DNA of 64,000 bases from Sphingomonas sp. HMP6 (GCF_013374095.1 NZ_AP022672.1:62001-126000), one strand, 5' to 3'. Counted from the first letter of the stretch, positions 37,821 through 46,738 are shown. Made by a program: numbers and translations. Notes: generated from the sequence alone by a model not told the origin.

Positions 37821-38828
37821 CTACCGACGTCGCGTCAGGAGTTCCGGCAGGGAGAGGTTCTGGATCGCGTACTTCTGCCAATCCCTATAATCGAAATGCC
37901 ACCATTCCTCCGGATAGACGGTGAAGCCCTGCCGCTCCATCTCGCGCCGCACTAGGTCGCGGTGCCACCGCTGGCGGGTGGTCCCGCCCGGATAGTCGGC
38001 ATAGGCACGCACGCTCATCTCGTCATAGCGGCTGGGCATTTCGACGGGCTTGCCATCGGCGAGTCGATAGAGCGTCAAATCGACCGCGGCGCCGCGATTG
38101 TGGCGTGAACCCTTCGCCGGATCGGCGACAAAGACGTGGCTGCTGTCGGGCGTTACGTCCCAAAAGATGCGGGTCACGTACCATGGGCGATAGCCGTCGT
38201 GGATCAGCAGCCCGTAGCCGAACGGACGCAGTGCGGAGGCGACGCGGGCGAGCGCCTCTGCGGCAGGCCGTTGCAGGAAGGCTCCGGATTTTTCGTAAAG
38301 CGGCACGCCGACGAAATTGTTTGTTTTCGCGTACTGGATGTCGAGGCGAACATTGGGGACGATCTTTTCGAGATTGCGCAGTTCCTCGGCACGCTCGGGC
38401 GGTGCTTCGGCAGGCGGGGTTATAGCGCGCGCGCGGGCGCGGATCGCGGTAATATCGCTGCGGCCCCCGGTGCGGATCTGCGCCTCTACTTCTCCGCCAT
38501 AGTCGCGACGCTGGAAGCTGGTTCCATCCACGATCACCGCCGTGACCGCGCCGTGGCGGCGTACGAAGGTTAAGCTTCGATCACGGCTATCCCGCGAAAT
38601 GACGAAGGATTTTCCCGAGCGGCGCACGGGTTCCAGCTGAAACCCGCCGCCGTTGAGATAAAGCGTGCCGTCACGCTCCCGCACGTCGAGAGGTGTCGAC
38701 CCGCCGTCATAAGTCCCAACGAGCGCGGCAACAGGGCGAGCCGGAGGGGGCGGGACTTGGGCTCCCGCGGTAGCGCCAGCAAGGGCAAGGCAGGCGGTGG
38801 CGACGGCCCCCAGAATACGTCCGATCAT
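37821..38828 (-). CDS. VanX-like D-Ala-D-Ala dipeptidase (M15), exported
   Basis: 335 residues. Signal peptide ending near GATAGA, a beta-rich N-terminal domain (about 30-130), then an M15D dipeptidase domain: LDIQYAKTNNFVGVPLYE, GLLIHDGYRPWYVTRIFWD, the zinc motif SRHNRGAAVDLTL and EEWWHFDYRDW with the catalytic Glu and third His. It should split D-Ala-D-Ala or related dipeptides in the periplasm, more likely for wall recycling than for vancomycin resistance since no VanHA partners are present. Confidence 0.9.
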   Translation of the reverse strand: MIGRILGAVATACLALAGATAGAQVPPPPARPVAALVGTYDGGSTPLDVRERDGTLYLNGGGFQLEPVRRSGKSFVISRDSRDRSLTFVRRHGAVTAVIVDGTSFQRRDYGGEVEAQIRTGGRSDITAIRARARAITPPAEAPPERAEELRNLEKIVPNVRLDIQYAKTNNFVGVPLYEKSGAFLQRPAAEALARVASALRPFGYGLLIHDGYRPWYVTRIFWDVTPDSSHVFVADPAKGSRHNRGAAVDLTLYRLADGKPVEMPSRYDEMSVRAYADYPGGTTRQRWHRDLVRREMERQGFTVYPEEWWHFDYRDWQKYAIQNLSLPELLTRRR

Positions 38829-38944
38829 CCCTACCCCTACGGCTCGCCATGTTGCACCGCGTCGGTCGCTGCGAGCTATTTGCCCGCCGAGTGCAACAAC
38901 GCGAGCTTCACAGCCGAGCCGTCAAGCCATGCTACGTCGCGCGT

Positions 38945-39772
38945 CTATCGCGGCGATGGAGCCGACGGGGCGCTCAGTGCCGATGACGTGTTGACCCAAC
39001 CTACGCTAATCGGGCCGACTGAAGGCGGCGGATCACGCGGATCTGGAAAGTTTATTCTGAGGTTTTCGAGGCGGACACGCTGTAGCGACCAGGATTTTAT
39101 GGCATCCCCGGCGCTATTCTTGGCTGGATGAAACACAGCCCGATTGGTAACTTCAGTACAGGTCGCACGATCGATCTTGCCCGACCCGGAGCTGCCGACC
39201 ACCCGACAATCGGCGACACGACCCTCAGCGTCGACCGCCAGCAACAGGCTCACGACGTTTAGGGTGCCGTCATAACTTGGGTCTGCCGGACGTTCCCAAT
39301 AGTCCAACCCCAACTTCCCGGTCGCCAGGACCGCGACTTGCGCCACCGATGCGTCATCGATCCCCCAGGCTTGCCGTAGATTGGTGCGGCAGGTGTCGGA
39401 GGCTTTCAACGCATCGGCAAACCCGTCCGAAGTGAACGCGACAAGCTGCCCGTTTTTGGTCTCCAGCGTGATCGGCGCATCAGATGTCATAGTGGCGAGT
39501 TTCGACGCCGGGATCAGGACACGCGTCACGCGCCCATCGCTCTTGCCAACCGTGACTTGCGAAAGCGCAACGGCGGCTTCACCGCTAACCACATCGGGAG
39601 CAATCGCCACCGTCGTGCGGGCATCGCGCGATCCGAACTGCCGCGCCATAACGCAGCGCGAGTCGGTCGTGGTGACGCGCCACTGCCCGGTTGGGGTAAG
39701 CACCTCGGGCTGCGCGAGCGCGGGGGCAGCCAGCAGGCTGACGATCGCGGTCGAGAAGGCAAGTCCCGTCAT
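38945..39772 (-). CDS. Exported protein with TonB-C-like domain
   Basis: 275 residues. Signal peptide MTGLAFSTAIVSLLAAPALA, a central domain of unknown type, and a C-terminal part resembling the TonB C-terminal fold (LLLAVDAEGRVADCRVVGSS, DRATCTEVTNRAVFHPA). Two Cys pairs may form disulfides. ATG 39772 has GGAG eight bases upstream and starts the signal peptide; the ORF continues up to 39865 without similarity. Such proteins are common in sphingomonads but their role is not known. Confidence 0.78.
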   Translation of the reverse strand: MTGLAFSTAIVSLLAAPALAQPEVLTPTGQWRVTTTDSRCVMARQFGSRDARTTVAIAPDVVSGEAAVALSQVTVGKSDGRVTRVLIPASKLATMTSDAPITLETKNGQLVAFTSDGFADALKASDTCRTNLRQAWGIDDASVAQVAVLATGKLGLDYWERPADPSYDGTLNVVSLLLAVDAEGRVADCRVVGSSGSGKIDRATCTEVTNRAVFHPAKNSAGDAIKSWSLQRVRLENLRINFPDPRDPPPSVGPISVGWVNTSSALSAPSAPSPR

Positions 39773-39908
39773 GCGATTTCTCCAATAAGATCTGCGCAGT
39801 ACAGAATCAAAGCGTCTCATAATTTTAGATCGGTGACAACACCTGCGATTTGAGTGTTTGGACATCGTCCGCTAAGGCCCGCGCTCGCTTAACACGACCG
39901 GACCAATC

Positions 39909-41633
39909 ATGACCCTTTACACCCGTTTCGCCGCGCATCTCGATGCGGCGCTCGATGCGCTTGTTGCCGCGGGCGATTTGCCGGCCGACCTCAACCGCGC
40001 GAATATCACGGTCGAGCCGCCGCGTGACGTCACGCATGGTGATCTGGCGACCAATGCCGCGATGGTGCTGGCCAAGCCTGCGGGCACCAATCCGCGCGTG
40101 CTGGCGGAGAAGATCGCGGCGGCGCTGGAGGGACTCGACGAGGTGGCGAGCGTTTCGGTGGCGGGGCCGGGGTTCATCAATTTGTTTCTGACCGACGACA
40201 CCTGGCGCGCCGAGCTCTCCGCGATCCGCGATGCTGGCGACGATTATGGCCGCTCGACGCAGGGCAAGGGCACCACCGTCAATATCGAATATGTCTCAGC
40301 CAATCCGACGGGGCCGATGCATATGGGTCACTGCCGTGGTGCGGTGGTCGGCGATGCGCTGGCGGCGTTGCTGGAATTTGCCGGGCACAAGGTGATCCGC
40401 GAATATTATGTCAACGATGCCGGCGGGCAGGTCGATACGCTCGCACGATCGGTGCATCTGCGGTATCGCGAGGCGCTGGGCGAGACGGTGGAAATCCCCG
40501 AGGGGCTGTATCCGGGCGATTACCTCGTCCCGGTCGGTCAAGCGCTCGCCGCCGAATTCGGTGACCGCTATGCCGACGCACCCGAAAGCGAATGGCTGGT
40601 GCTGTTCCGCACCCGCGCGGTCGCGGCGATGCTGGTGCTGATCAAGGAAGATCTGGCGCTGCTCGGCATCCACCACGATCTGTTCTCATCCGAGGCGGAA
40701 TTGCAGGCGGCGGGCAAGCCCGAGGCGGCCGAGCATGATCTGCGCGCGCGGGGGCTGATCTACGACGGCTTGCTCGAGGCACCCAAGGGGCAGGAGCTGG
40801 AAGATTGGGAGCCGGTCGTCCTGCCGCTGTTCCGCTCGACCCAGTTTGGCGATGACCAGGACCGGCCGATCAAGAAATCGAACGGACAATGGACTTATTT
40901 CGGGGCCGATCTGGCGTACCATTATCAGAAGGCGCAGACCGCCGATGCGCTGATCGACATCTGGGGTGCCGATCATGCCGGGACGGTCAAGCGGATCGTC
41001 GCGGCGGTGGCGGCGCTGACCGGGGGGAAGACGCGCTTCGACGTGAAGCTCGTGCAGATGGTGCGGCTGATGCGCAATGGCGAGCCGATCAAGATGTCCA
41101 AGCGCGCGGGCAATTTCGTGACGCTGGCCGATGTTGTGCGCGAAGTGGGCAAGGATGTCGTGCGCTTCACGATGCTGACGCGCAAATCCGATGCGCAGAT
41201 GGATTTCGATTTCGCCAAGGTGGTGGAGGCGTCGAAAGACAATCCGGTGTTCTACGTCAATTATGCGCACGCGCGGGTCGCGTCGTTGCATCGGCGCGCG
41301 GCGGAGGCGGGAATCGTCTGTGACGCGGTCGATCTGTCCCAGCTTGATACGGAGGATTTGGCGCTGGTGAAGCTGGCGGCACAGTTCCCGCGCATCGTCG
41401 ATACTGCTGCTGCGGCGCGCGAGCCGCACCGAATTGCCTTTTATCTCTATGACTTGGCGGCATCGCTCCACGCCTTGTGGAACGTCGGCAACGATCGCCC
41501 CGACCGGCGATTCCTGCTGCCAGACAACCCTGCGATGACCTGTGCACGGCTGTTCTTGGCGGATGCGCTCGCGCAGATTATCCGTAATGGATTGAGCATC
41601 ATGGGCGTGGAAGCTGCCCAGGAGATGAAGTGA
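39909..41633 (+). CDS. argS: Arginyl-tRNA synthetase
   Basis: 574 residues, class I synthetase. HIGH-like motif HMGHCRGAVVGDAL after NPTGPM, KMSKR motif intact (IKMSKRAGNFVTL), N-terminal Add-1 domain, and the helical anticodon-binding domain with DLAASLHALWN. The 3' end overlaps the SPOR gene by one base (TGATG). This argS-SPOR-nagZ-scpAB-tatABC order is conserved in many alphaproteobacteria. Confidence 0.97.
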   Translation: MTLYTRFAAHLDAALDALVAAGDLPADLNRANITVEPPRDVTHGDLATNAAMVLAKPAGTNPRVLAEKIAAALEGLDEVASVSVAGPGFINLFLTDDTWRAELSAIRDAGDDYGRSTQGKGTTVNIEYVSANPTGPMHMGHCRGAVVGDALAALLEFAGHKVIREYYVNDAGGQVDTLARSVHLRYREALGETVEIPEGLYPGDYLVPVGQALAAEFGDRYADAPESEWLVLFRTRAVAAMLVLIKEDLALLGIHHDLFSSEAELQAAGKPEAAEHDLRARGLIYDGLLEAPKGQELEDWEPVVLPLFRSTQFGDDQDRPIKKSNGQWTYFGADLAYHYQKAQTADALIDIWGADHAGTVKRIVAAVAALTGGKTRFDVKLVQMVRLMRNGEPIKMSKRAGNFVTLADVVREVGKDVVRFTMLTRKSDAQMDFDFAKVVEASKDNPVFYVNYAHARVASLHRRAAEAGIVCDAVDLSQLDTEDLALVKLAAQFPRIVDTAAAAREPHRIAFYLYDLAASLHALWNVGNDRPDRRFLLPDNPAMTCARLFLADALAQIIRNGLSIMGVEAAQEMK

Positions 41634-42310
41634 TGTCGACCGGCGAGTATGAAATGCGCGATGAAGATCGCCTCCCCTGGCTGGAAACGGTCGAGGACGA
41701 TTATGACGACGGCCCGTCAGTTGTGCGGGTCGTATTGCTCGTCCTGCTCGCATTGGCGATCGTGGCGGCGGCGATCTTCGGCTATCAATATTTCAAGAAG
41801 CACCAGGGCGTTGACGGCAATGGCGCGCTGATCACCGCGCAGGACGGCGATTACAAGGTCAAGCCCGATGACCCCGGCGGCATGAAGGTCGAAGGCGAGG
41901 GCGATACCGCAATCGCGACGAGCGACGGTGCCGGGATGAGCAATGCGGCGATCGACATGAAGGCCGCGCCGGAAGCGCCGGTCGCGGGCAAGAAGGTTGC
42001 CCCGGCGAAGGTCGATGTTGGCGCCAGCAAGGTGATCGCGGCGATCCCGTCGGCGGCTGCGGCGGCATCGGGCGGTGCGCTGGTGCAATTGGGGTCGTTC
42101 GGCAGCGAGAGCGAAGCCAATGCGACCTGGGCGACGATTTCGAAGAAGTTCGCCTATCTCGCGCCGATGGGCAAATCGGTACAGGCGGCGCAGGTCAACG
42201 GCCAGACGGTGTATCGGCTGCGCGTGAACGCCGGTGGCGCGGGTGCGGCGACGAGCCTGTGCGCGAAGCTCGCGGCGGCCGGGCAGGCGTGCTTCGTGCC
42301 GCGGAGCTGA
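41633..42310 (+). CDS. SPOR domain membrane protein
   Basis: 225 residues. Acidic cytoplasmic N-terminus, one membrane helix (about 32-54: VVLLVLLALAIVAAAIFGYQ), an Ala-rich linker and a SPOR domain (ALVQLGSFGSESEANATWA, then YRLRVNAGGAGAATSLCAKL). It should bind septal peptidoglycan from the inner membrane. AGGAG lies eight bases before ATG 41633; a GTG just before it is also possible. This is the second SPOR protein in the window. Confidence 0.88.
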   Translation: MSTGEYEMRDEDRLPWLETVEDDYDDGPSVVRVVLLVLLALAIVAAAIFGYQYFKKHQGVDGNGALITAQDGDYKVKPDDPGGMKVEGEGDTAIATSDGAGMSNAAIDMKAAPEAPVAGKKVAPAKVDVGASKVIAAIPSAAAAASGGALVQLGSFGSESEANATWATISKKFAYLAPMGKSVQAAQVNGQTVYRLRVNAGGAGAATSLCAKLAAAGQACFVPRS

Positions 42311-42357
42311 ACCAGGTGGGGATGACAGCGATCCGCGTCGCATTGTAAGCCGCGCGC

Positions 42358-43365
42358 ATGAAGCCCGTCATCTTCGGCCTGTCCGGCCTGACCCTCACCC
42401 CCGATGAGACCGCGTTCTTCGCCGCGGTCGAGCCGGCGGGCTATATCCTGTTCAAACGCAATATCGACACGCGTGCGCAAGTGCGCGCGCTGACCGACAG
42501 CCTGCGCGCGCTGTCGGGGCGCGACGATGTGCCGATCCTGATCGATCAGGAGGGCGGTCGCGTCGCGCGGATGGGGCCGCCGGAATGGCCCGCTTTTCCG
42601 GCTGGCCCGGCGTTTGACGCGCTTTACGACCTCGCGCCGATGTCGGCGATCGAGGCGGCGCGCGCCAATGCCGAAGCGATTGCGCTGATGCTGAGCGAGG
42701 TCGGGATCAACGTCGATTGCATGCCTTTGCTCGACGTGGCGCAGCCCGACACGACCGAGGCGGTGTCGATCCGCACGCTCGGCTCCGAACCGCTCCGCGT
42801 CGCGGCGATGGGTCGCGCGATCGTCGATGGGCTGCGCCGTGGCGGCGTGGTCGGCGTGGTCAAGCACATGCCGGGGCATGGGCGGGCGAAAGTGGACACG
42901 CATTATCATCTGCCGACGGTGACGGCCTCCGACGAAGAGCTCGAAATCGACCTGCGGCCCTTCGCCAGCCTGAAGGACGCGCCGATGGGGATGACCTCGC
43001 ACATCGTGTTCGAGGCGTGGGACAGGGACCGGCCCGCGACGCTGTCTCGGCAAGTGATCGAGCAGATCATCCGCCAGCGGATCGGCTTTGACGGGCTGTT
43101 GATGACCGACGATATCGACATGAAGGCGCTGTCGGGCAGCGCGGGTGACAAGGCCGCGGGCGCGATCGAAGCTGGATGTGATCTGGTGCTCGATTGCTGG
43201 GGGCGGATGGACGAGATGGTCGACATTGCCGGGCGGCTGGACGAGATGTCGGCGGTGTCGCGTGCGCGGCTGGAACGGGCGATGGCGACAGTCGCAGGGG
43301 CACATGCCGGAGGCGACATCGCGGCGCTGATCGCCAAGCGGGACGCGTTGCTGGCGCTCGCGTAA
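42358..43365 (+). CDS. nagZ: Beta-N-acetylhexosaminidase
   Basis: 335 residues, family GH3 enzyme of peptidoglycan recycling that removes GlcNAc from anhydro-muropeptides in the cytoplasm. Motifs: LIDQEGGRVARM, VVKHMPGHGRAKVDTHYHLP and LLMTDDIDMKALSG with the Asp251-Asp252 pair that holds the nucleophile. The last stop codon bases coincide with the first bases of a palindromic repeat (43364-43509), as if the element landed at the very end of the gene. Confidence 0.95.
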   Translation: MKPVIFGLSGLTLTPDETAFFAAVEPAGYILFKRNIDTRAQVRALTDSLRALSGRDDVPILIDQEGGRVARMGPPEWPAFPAGPAFDALYDLAPMSAIEAARANAEAIALMLSEVGINVDCMPLLDVAQPDTTEAVSIRTLGSEPLRVAAMGRAIVDGLRRGGVVGVVKHMPGHGRAKVDTHYHLPTVTASDEELEIDLRPFASLKDAPMGMTSHIVFEAWDRDRPATLSRQVIEQIIRQRIGFDGLLMTDDIDMKALSGSAGDKAAGAIEAGCDLVLDCWGRMDEMVDIAGRLDEMSAVSRARLERAMATVAGAHAGGDIAALIAKRDALLALA

Positions 43366-43509
43366 TCCTCCCCGGCACGGGGAGGGGGACCGTAAGCATT
43401 TAGCGAACGGTGGAGGGGGCGTGCCGCAGGCGGAGCGCTCGTGGCGAGCCCCCTCCACCATTCGCGTAAAGAACGCGAATGGTCCCCCTCCCCGTGCGGG
43501 GGAGGATTT
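43364..43509. repeat. 146-bp MITE-like palindromic element between nagZ and scpA
   Basis: Ends AATCCTCCCC and GGGGAGGATT are inverted; next come GCACGGGGAGGGGGACC with GGTCCCCCTCCCCGTGC, and GGTGGAGGGGGC with GCCCCCTCCACC. The right-hand inner hairpin ATTCGCGT-aaaga-ACGCGAAT corresponds in place to ATTTGCC-ggaaga-GGCAAAT in the murB copy: sequence differs but pairing is kept. No ORF of its own. Confidence 0.85.
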
Positions 43510-43523
43510 GCTAGCGTTGCACT

Positions 43524-44249
43524 ATGGACCCCGAAACCCTCACGATCGATCTCGATGGCTGGGAAGGGCCGCTCGATCTGCTGCTGGCGCTGGCGCGGAG
43601 CCAGAAGGTCGATCTCAAGGCGATTTCGATCCTGGCGTTGGTCGATCAATATCTCCACTTCGTCGAACAGGCGCGCGCGATCAAGCTGGAGCTGGCGGCA
43701 GATTATCTGGTGATGGCGGCCTGGCTGGCGTACCTCAAATCGGGGCTGCTGCTGCCGCGCGATCCCGAAATCGAGCCCAGCCCCGAGGAATTGGCGCTGC
43801 GGCTGCAACTGCGGCTCGAACGGCTGAATGCGATGCGCGAGGCGGGTGCGCGGTTGATCGCGCGCGACCGGGTCGGGCGCGACGTGTTCCAGCGGGGCGC
43901 CCCGGAAGGGTTGCGGACGCAGCGCAAGGCGGTGTGGCACGCCGAGATCTATGATCTGATCGCGGCGTACGGCGTCATCACCGCGCGCACGCGGCCGGTG
44001 ATGCATGTCGTCGCGCACCGCGCGGTTATGACGCTGGAGGCAGCATTGGAGCGGGTGTCGCGGCTGATCGGGACGGCGGTCGACTGGGACGTGATCGAAC
44101 ATTTCCTGCCAGAATCGGCGACGGGAGCCTTCCGCAAATCGGCGCTGGCGTCGAGCTTTGTCGCGGCGCTCGAACTGGCGCGGCAGGGCAAGCTTGAACT
44201 ACGCCAAAAATCGCCCTTCGCGCCGCTGTATCTGCGCGCGCTGACATGA
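43524..44249 (+). CDS. scpA: Segregation and condensation protein A
   Basis: 241 residues, kleisin subunit of the SMC-ScpAB condensin. N-terminal SMC-binding part DGWEGPLDLLLALARSQKVD, ILALVDQYLHFVEQA and LVMAAWLAYLKSGLLLP, C-terminal winged helix FVAALELARQGKLELRQ. ATGA overlap with scpB. The smc gene is not in the window. Confidence 0.94.
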   Translation: MDPETLTIDLDGWEGPLDLLLALARSQKVDLKAISILALVDQYLHFVEQARAIKLELAADYLVMAAWLAYLKSGLLLPRDPEIEPSPEELALRLQLRLERLNAMREAGARLIARDRVGRDVFQRGAPEGLRTQRKAVWHAEIYDLIAAYGVITARTRPVMHVVAHRAVMTLEAALERVSRLIGTAVDWDVIEHFLPESATGAFRKSALASSFVAALELARQGKLELRQKSPFAPLYLRALT

Positions 44250-44857
44250 CCGCACCCGACGCCATTACGCGCGCGGTCGAGGCGGTGCTGTTCGCCGCGA
44301 CCGAACCGATGACAACCGATGCGATCCGGGCGCATCTGGGCGGCGCCGAGGTGCGCATGGCACTCGCGGCGTTACAGGCGCATTATGCCGGACGCGGGAT
44401 CGAACTGGTCAAGCGCGGCGAGCGCTGGCATTTCCAGACTGCCGCGGACATGGCGCATTTGCTGCGGCGCGAGCATGAGGAAGCGCGCAAACTGAGCCGT
44501 GCGGGGATCGAGACGCTGGCGATCATCGCGTATCACGAACCCGCGACTCGTGCCGAAATCGAAGCGATTCGCGGCGTCGGCATCTCAAAGGGCACGCTGG
44601 ACGTATTGATGGAAGCCGGGTGGATTCGTCCGGCCGGACGGCGCGAGGTGCCGGGGCGACCGTTGCTATATGCGACGACGCCCGCGTTTCTCGCGCATTT
44701 CGGACTTACGAGCAGGCGGGATCTGCCCGGGATCGACGATTTGCGGGCGGCGGGACTGCTCGATCCGGTCGATCTGGCGTTCGAGCGGACCGATTGGGAC
44801 GTTGAACGCGTTGAGGAAGACGACGCAGAGGTGGAAACCTTCGACGAGACGCACTAG
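44246..44857 (+). CDS. scpB: Segregation and condensation protein B
   Basis: 203 residues with two winged-helix domains: AVEAVLFAATEPMTTDAIRA and LSRAGIETLAIIAYHEPATR-AEIEAIRGVG, followed by the typical GRREVPGRPLLYATT. It dimerises and binds ScpA. The acidic C-terminus (EEDDAEVETFDE) is normal. It starts within the scpA stop (ATGA). Confidence 0.94.
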   Translation: MTAPDAITRAVEAVLFAATEPMTTDAIRAHLGGAEVRMALAALQAHYAGRGIELVKRGERWHFQTAADMAHLLRREHEEARKLSRAGIETLAIIAYHEPATRAEIEAIRGVGISKGTLDVLMEAGWIRPAGRREVPGRPLLYATTPAFLAHFGLTSRRDLPGIDDLRAAGLLDPVDLAFERTDWDVERVEEDDAEVETFDETH

Positions 44858-44883
44858 ATGAAGCGCATATTAGGAGATCGATC

Positions 44884-45120
44884 ATGGGTGGTTTTAGTCT
44901 CGTACACTGGCTGATCTTCGGCGGGATCGCGATCCTCGTCCTGGGTGGCGGCCGCTTTTCGAATATGATGGGCGACGTCGCCAAGGGCATCAAATCCTTC
45001 AAGAAGGGCATGGCCGAAGACGACGAGCCGAAACGTGAACCGAGTCGGATCGACGCCAAGGCGGCGGCGGAACCGGTGTTCGACCGCGACGGCAACCGTA
45101 TCCGCGACACCGAAATCTGA
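44884..45120 (+). CDS. tatA: Twin-arginine translocase subunit TatA
   Basis: 78 residues. One membrane helix (HWLIFGGIAILVLGGGRF), the hinge and amphipathic helix MGDVAKGIKSFKKGM, and an acidic tail. TatA forms the pore-like assembly for folded exported proteins such as the Tat-signal DUF1501 protein in this window. It lies 26 bases after scpB. Confidence 0.94.
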   Translation: MGGFSLVHWLIFGGIAILVLGGGRFSNMMGDVAKGIKSFKKGMAEDDEPKREPSRIDAKAAAEPVFDRDGNRIRDTEI

Positions 45121-45139
45121 TCGCGGACAAGAGGCCGCC

Positions 45140-45544
45140 ATGTTCGACGTCGCATCCTCCGAGGTGATCCTGCTGGGGGTCGTGGCCTTGCTTGTCATCC
45201 CGCCCAAGGATTTGCCGAAGGCGATGCGGGTTGCCGGGCATTGGGTTGGCAAGGTGCGCGGCGTCGCCACGCATTTCCGATCGGGCTTCGATACGATGCT
45301 GCGCGAATCCGAGCTGCAGGAAATGGAAAAGAAGTGGGCGGCGGAGAACGCGCGGATCATGCGTGAGCATCCGCCCGAGCCGGTGCAGATGCTCCCGATG
45401 GCAGGTCCGCCCGCGGATGCGCATGCACCGGACGATGTCGGCGATCCCGCGCCGGTGATGACCGAGCAGCCGGTGGTCGCTGCCGCGCCTGTGGAGGCCG
45501 AGGTCGAGGTGACGAAATCGGCGACCGGGGCGCACCAAGCGTGA
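45140..45544 (+). CDS. tatB: Twin-arginine translocase subunit TatB
   Basis: 134 residues. N-terminal helix MFDVASSEVILLGVVALLV, IPPKDLPKAMRVAGHWVGK typical of TatB, then an amphipathic helix and an Ala/Pro/Val-rich tail. ATG 45140 is the family start; the longer frame upstream is a tatA shadow. GTGA overlap with tatC. Confidence 0.93.
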   Translation: MFDVASSEVILLGVVALLVIPPKDLPKAMRVAGHWVGKVRGVATHFRSGFDTMLRESELQEMEKKWAAENARIMREHPPEPVQMLPMAGPPADAHAPDDVGDPAPVMTEQPVVAAAPVEAEVEVTKSATGAHQA

Positions 45545-46320
45545 ACGCGCCGGTTGACGATCTCGAGGCGAGTCGCGCGCCGTTGCTCGATCATCTGATC
45601 GAACTTCGCAAACGCCTGTTTTTCTGCATCGTGTCGGTGTTCGTCACGCTGATCGGGACCTATTATTATTCGCGTGAGATCTTCACGGTGCTGGTCCACC
45701 CGCTGCTCGAGGCGGGGCAGAAGCGGATCGTGACGATCGGCGTGTTCGATGGCTTCTTCGTGCAGTTGAAGGTTGCCTTGTTTGCCGCGCTGATGATTTC
45801 GTTCCCGATCATCGCGAACCAGCTATGGGGCTTCGTGTCGCCCGGCCTGTATCGCAAAGAAAAGCGTGCGTTGCTGCCGTTTTTGTTCGCCACGCCGGTT
45901 TTGTTCACGGTCGGCGCGATGCTCGCGTATTTCGTCGCGATTCCGTCGGCTTTGAAATTTTTCCTCAGCTTTCAGGGAAGCCTTGGCGGAGTCGAGCAGG
46001 AGGCGCTGACCTCGGTCGCGAGCTATCTCGATTTCGTCATGCAATTCCTGTTCGCATTCGGCATCGCATTCCTGCTGCCGATCTTGCTTATGCTGGTGGA
46101 GCGTGCCGGCCTGGTGTCGCGCAAGCAACTTGTTGCGGGGCGGCGCTATGCGATCGTCGGATGTTTCGCGGTCGCGCTGGTGCTTGCGCCACCTGACGCA
46201 GGCTCGATGATCATGCTCGCGATCCCGCTGGTGGCGCTGTACGAACTCGCACTCATCGCGATCTGGTTCACCGAGCGCCGGCGCGTCATGGATGACCCGA
46301 CCGATCTGGTCGAAGGCTGA
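45541..46320 (+). CDS. tatC: Twin-arginine translocase subunit TatC
   Basis: 259 residues with six membrane helices. Recognisable: APLLDHLIELRKRLFFCI, FWGFVSPGLY-type loop (LWGFVSPGLYRKEKRALLPF), FAFGIAFLLPILLMLVERAG and the APPDAGSMIMLAIPL region. TatC binds the RR signal peptide with TatB. GTG start inside the tatB stop. Confidence 0.95.
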   Translation: MNAPVDDLEASRAPLLDHLIELRKRLFFCIVSVFVTLIGTYYYSREIFTVLVHPLLEAGQKRIVTIGVFDGFFVQLKVALFAALMISFPIIANQLWGFVSPGLYRKEKRALLPFLFATPVLFTVGAMLAYFVAIPSALKFFLSFQGSLGGVEQEALTSVASYLDFVMQFLFAFGIAFLLPILLMLVERAGLVSRKQLVAGRRYAIVGCFAVALVLAPPDAGSMIMLAIPLVALYELALIAIWFTERRRVMDDPTDLVEG

Positions 46321-46327
46321 CGCGATA

Positions 46328-46357
46328 AGAGCCGCTCCCGGTTGCGGGAGCGGCTCT
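46328..46357. terminator. Perfect 13-bp hairpin after tatC
   Basis: AGAGCCGCTCCCG-GTTG-CGGGAGCGGCTCT, eight bases after the tatC stop and 23 bases before the end of the convergent entericidin gene. No T run follows on either side, but stem strength and place suggest a bidirectional transcription stop. Confidence 0.6.
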
Positions 46358-46379
46358 CGGTAGCGAGATGAACCTCGTC

Positions 46380-46514
46380 TTATTTCGCGCCGTCGGCCGT
46401 CTTTGCAACGGTGTCGCCAGCCGACTTCACATCCTTGCCGACACCTTCGACCGTGTTGCACGCCGCGATCAGCAGCGTTGCGGTGGCGAGGACAAGCGTG
46501 GTGATCTTGCGCAT
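46380..46514 (-). CDS. Entericidin-family lipoprotein
   Basis: 44 residues: MRKITTLVLATATLLIAAC ends in a lipobox (IAAC), followed by NTVEGVGKDVKSAGDTVAKT. This is the entericidin A/B pattern of very small stress-linked lipoproteins. GGAG lies eight bases before the ATG. A GGAAC-N16-CATT sequence (46567-46591) upstream is a weak match to EcfG promoters, in keeping with stress control. Confidence 0.88.
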   Translation of the reverse strand: MRKITTLVLATATLLIAACNTVEGVGKDVKSAGDTVAKTADGAK

Positions 46515-46566
46515 TGTATATCTCCAGGAAGGCGCGCTGACCGAAAGCAGGCCGCGTCGGCTATCC

Positions 46567-46591
46567 AATGCGCGACGCCGCGCTTCGTTCC
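46567..46591 (-). promoter_or_regulatory. Possible EcfG-type promoter of entericidin gene
   Basis: Minus strand GGAAC, 16 bases, CATT, about 53 bases before the entericidin start. The -35 is perfect; the -10 differs from CGTT at one base. Proposed on sequence alone. Confidence 0.4.
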
Positions 46592-46628
46592 GCACCGGAA
46601 CCAAACGAGATGCAGCTGACGGAGCGGG

Positions 46629-46687
46629 AAAAAAATTGGACCCGGACGCGCCACCGAGGGGGGGAGGGGGCGGCGCGACCGGGTCCA
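46629..46687 (-). terminator. Strong Rho-independent terminator of the candidate RNA
   Basis: GGACCCGGTCGCGCC pairs with GGCGCGTCCGGGTCC (one mismatch, plus one flanking T-A pair), loop 19 nt, then AA and seven T on the minus strand. The T run exists only in the minus direction, so the terminator is directional and belongs to a transcript coming from 46.7 kb. Confidence 0.75.
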
Positions 46688-46732
46688 TGTCTTGGATAGC
46701 GAGAGCGGGGGGGCATAAATTCGCTATCCGAA
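46629..46732 (-). ncRNA. Candidate stress-induced small RNA with C-rich loops
   Basis: About 104 nt on the minus strand with no convincing ORF. It begins a few bases after a perfect EcfG-type promoter (46739-46763). Hairpin 1: GGATAGCGA (46729-46721 side) pairs with TCGCTATCC, with an 18-nt loop holding seven consecutive C. Hairpin 2 (46638-46686) is the terminator stem, with a 19-nt loop of C5-T-C7 type. C-rich loops suit pairing with G-rich ribosome binding sites. The same design (stress sigma promoter, C-rich loop, terminator) is known for GsrN of Caulobacter. It is bounded upstream by the phyP terminator. Alternative: a terminated leader of entericidin. Confidence 0.62.
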
Positions 46733-46738
46733 GATGAA

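Noticed and set aside
46514..46688. N-terminal extension of entericidin up to an ATG inside the candidate RNA
   Set aside because: The extension is Pro/Ser/Arg-rich, precedes a perfect lipoprotein signal peptide and crosses a strong terminator; the ATG at 46514 has its own GGAG.
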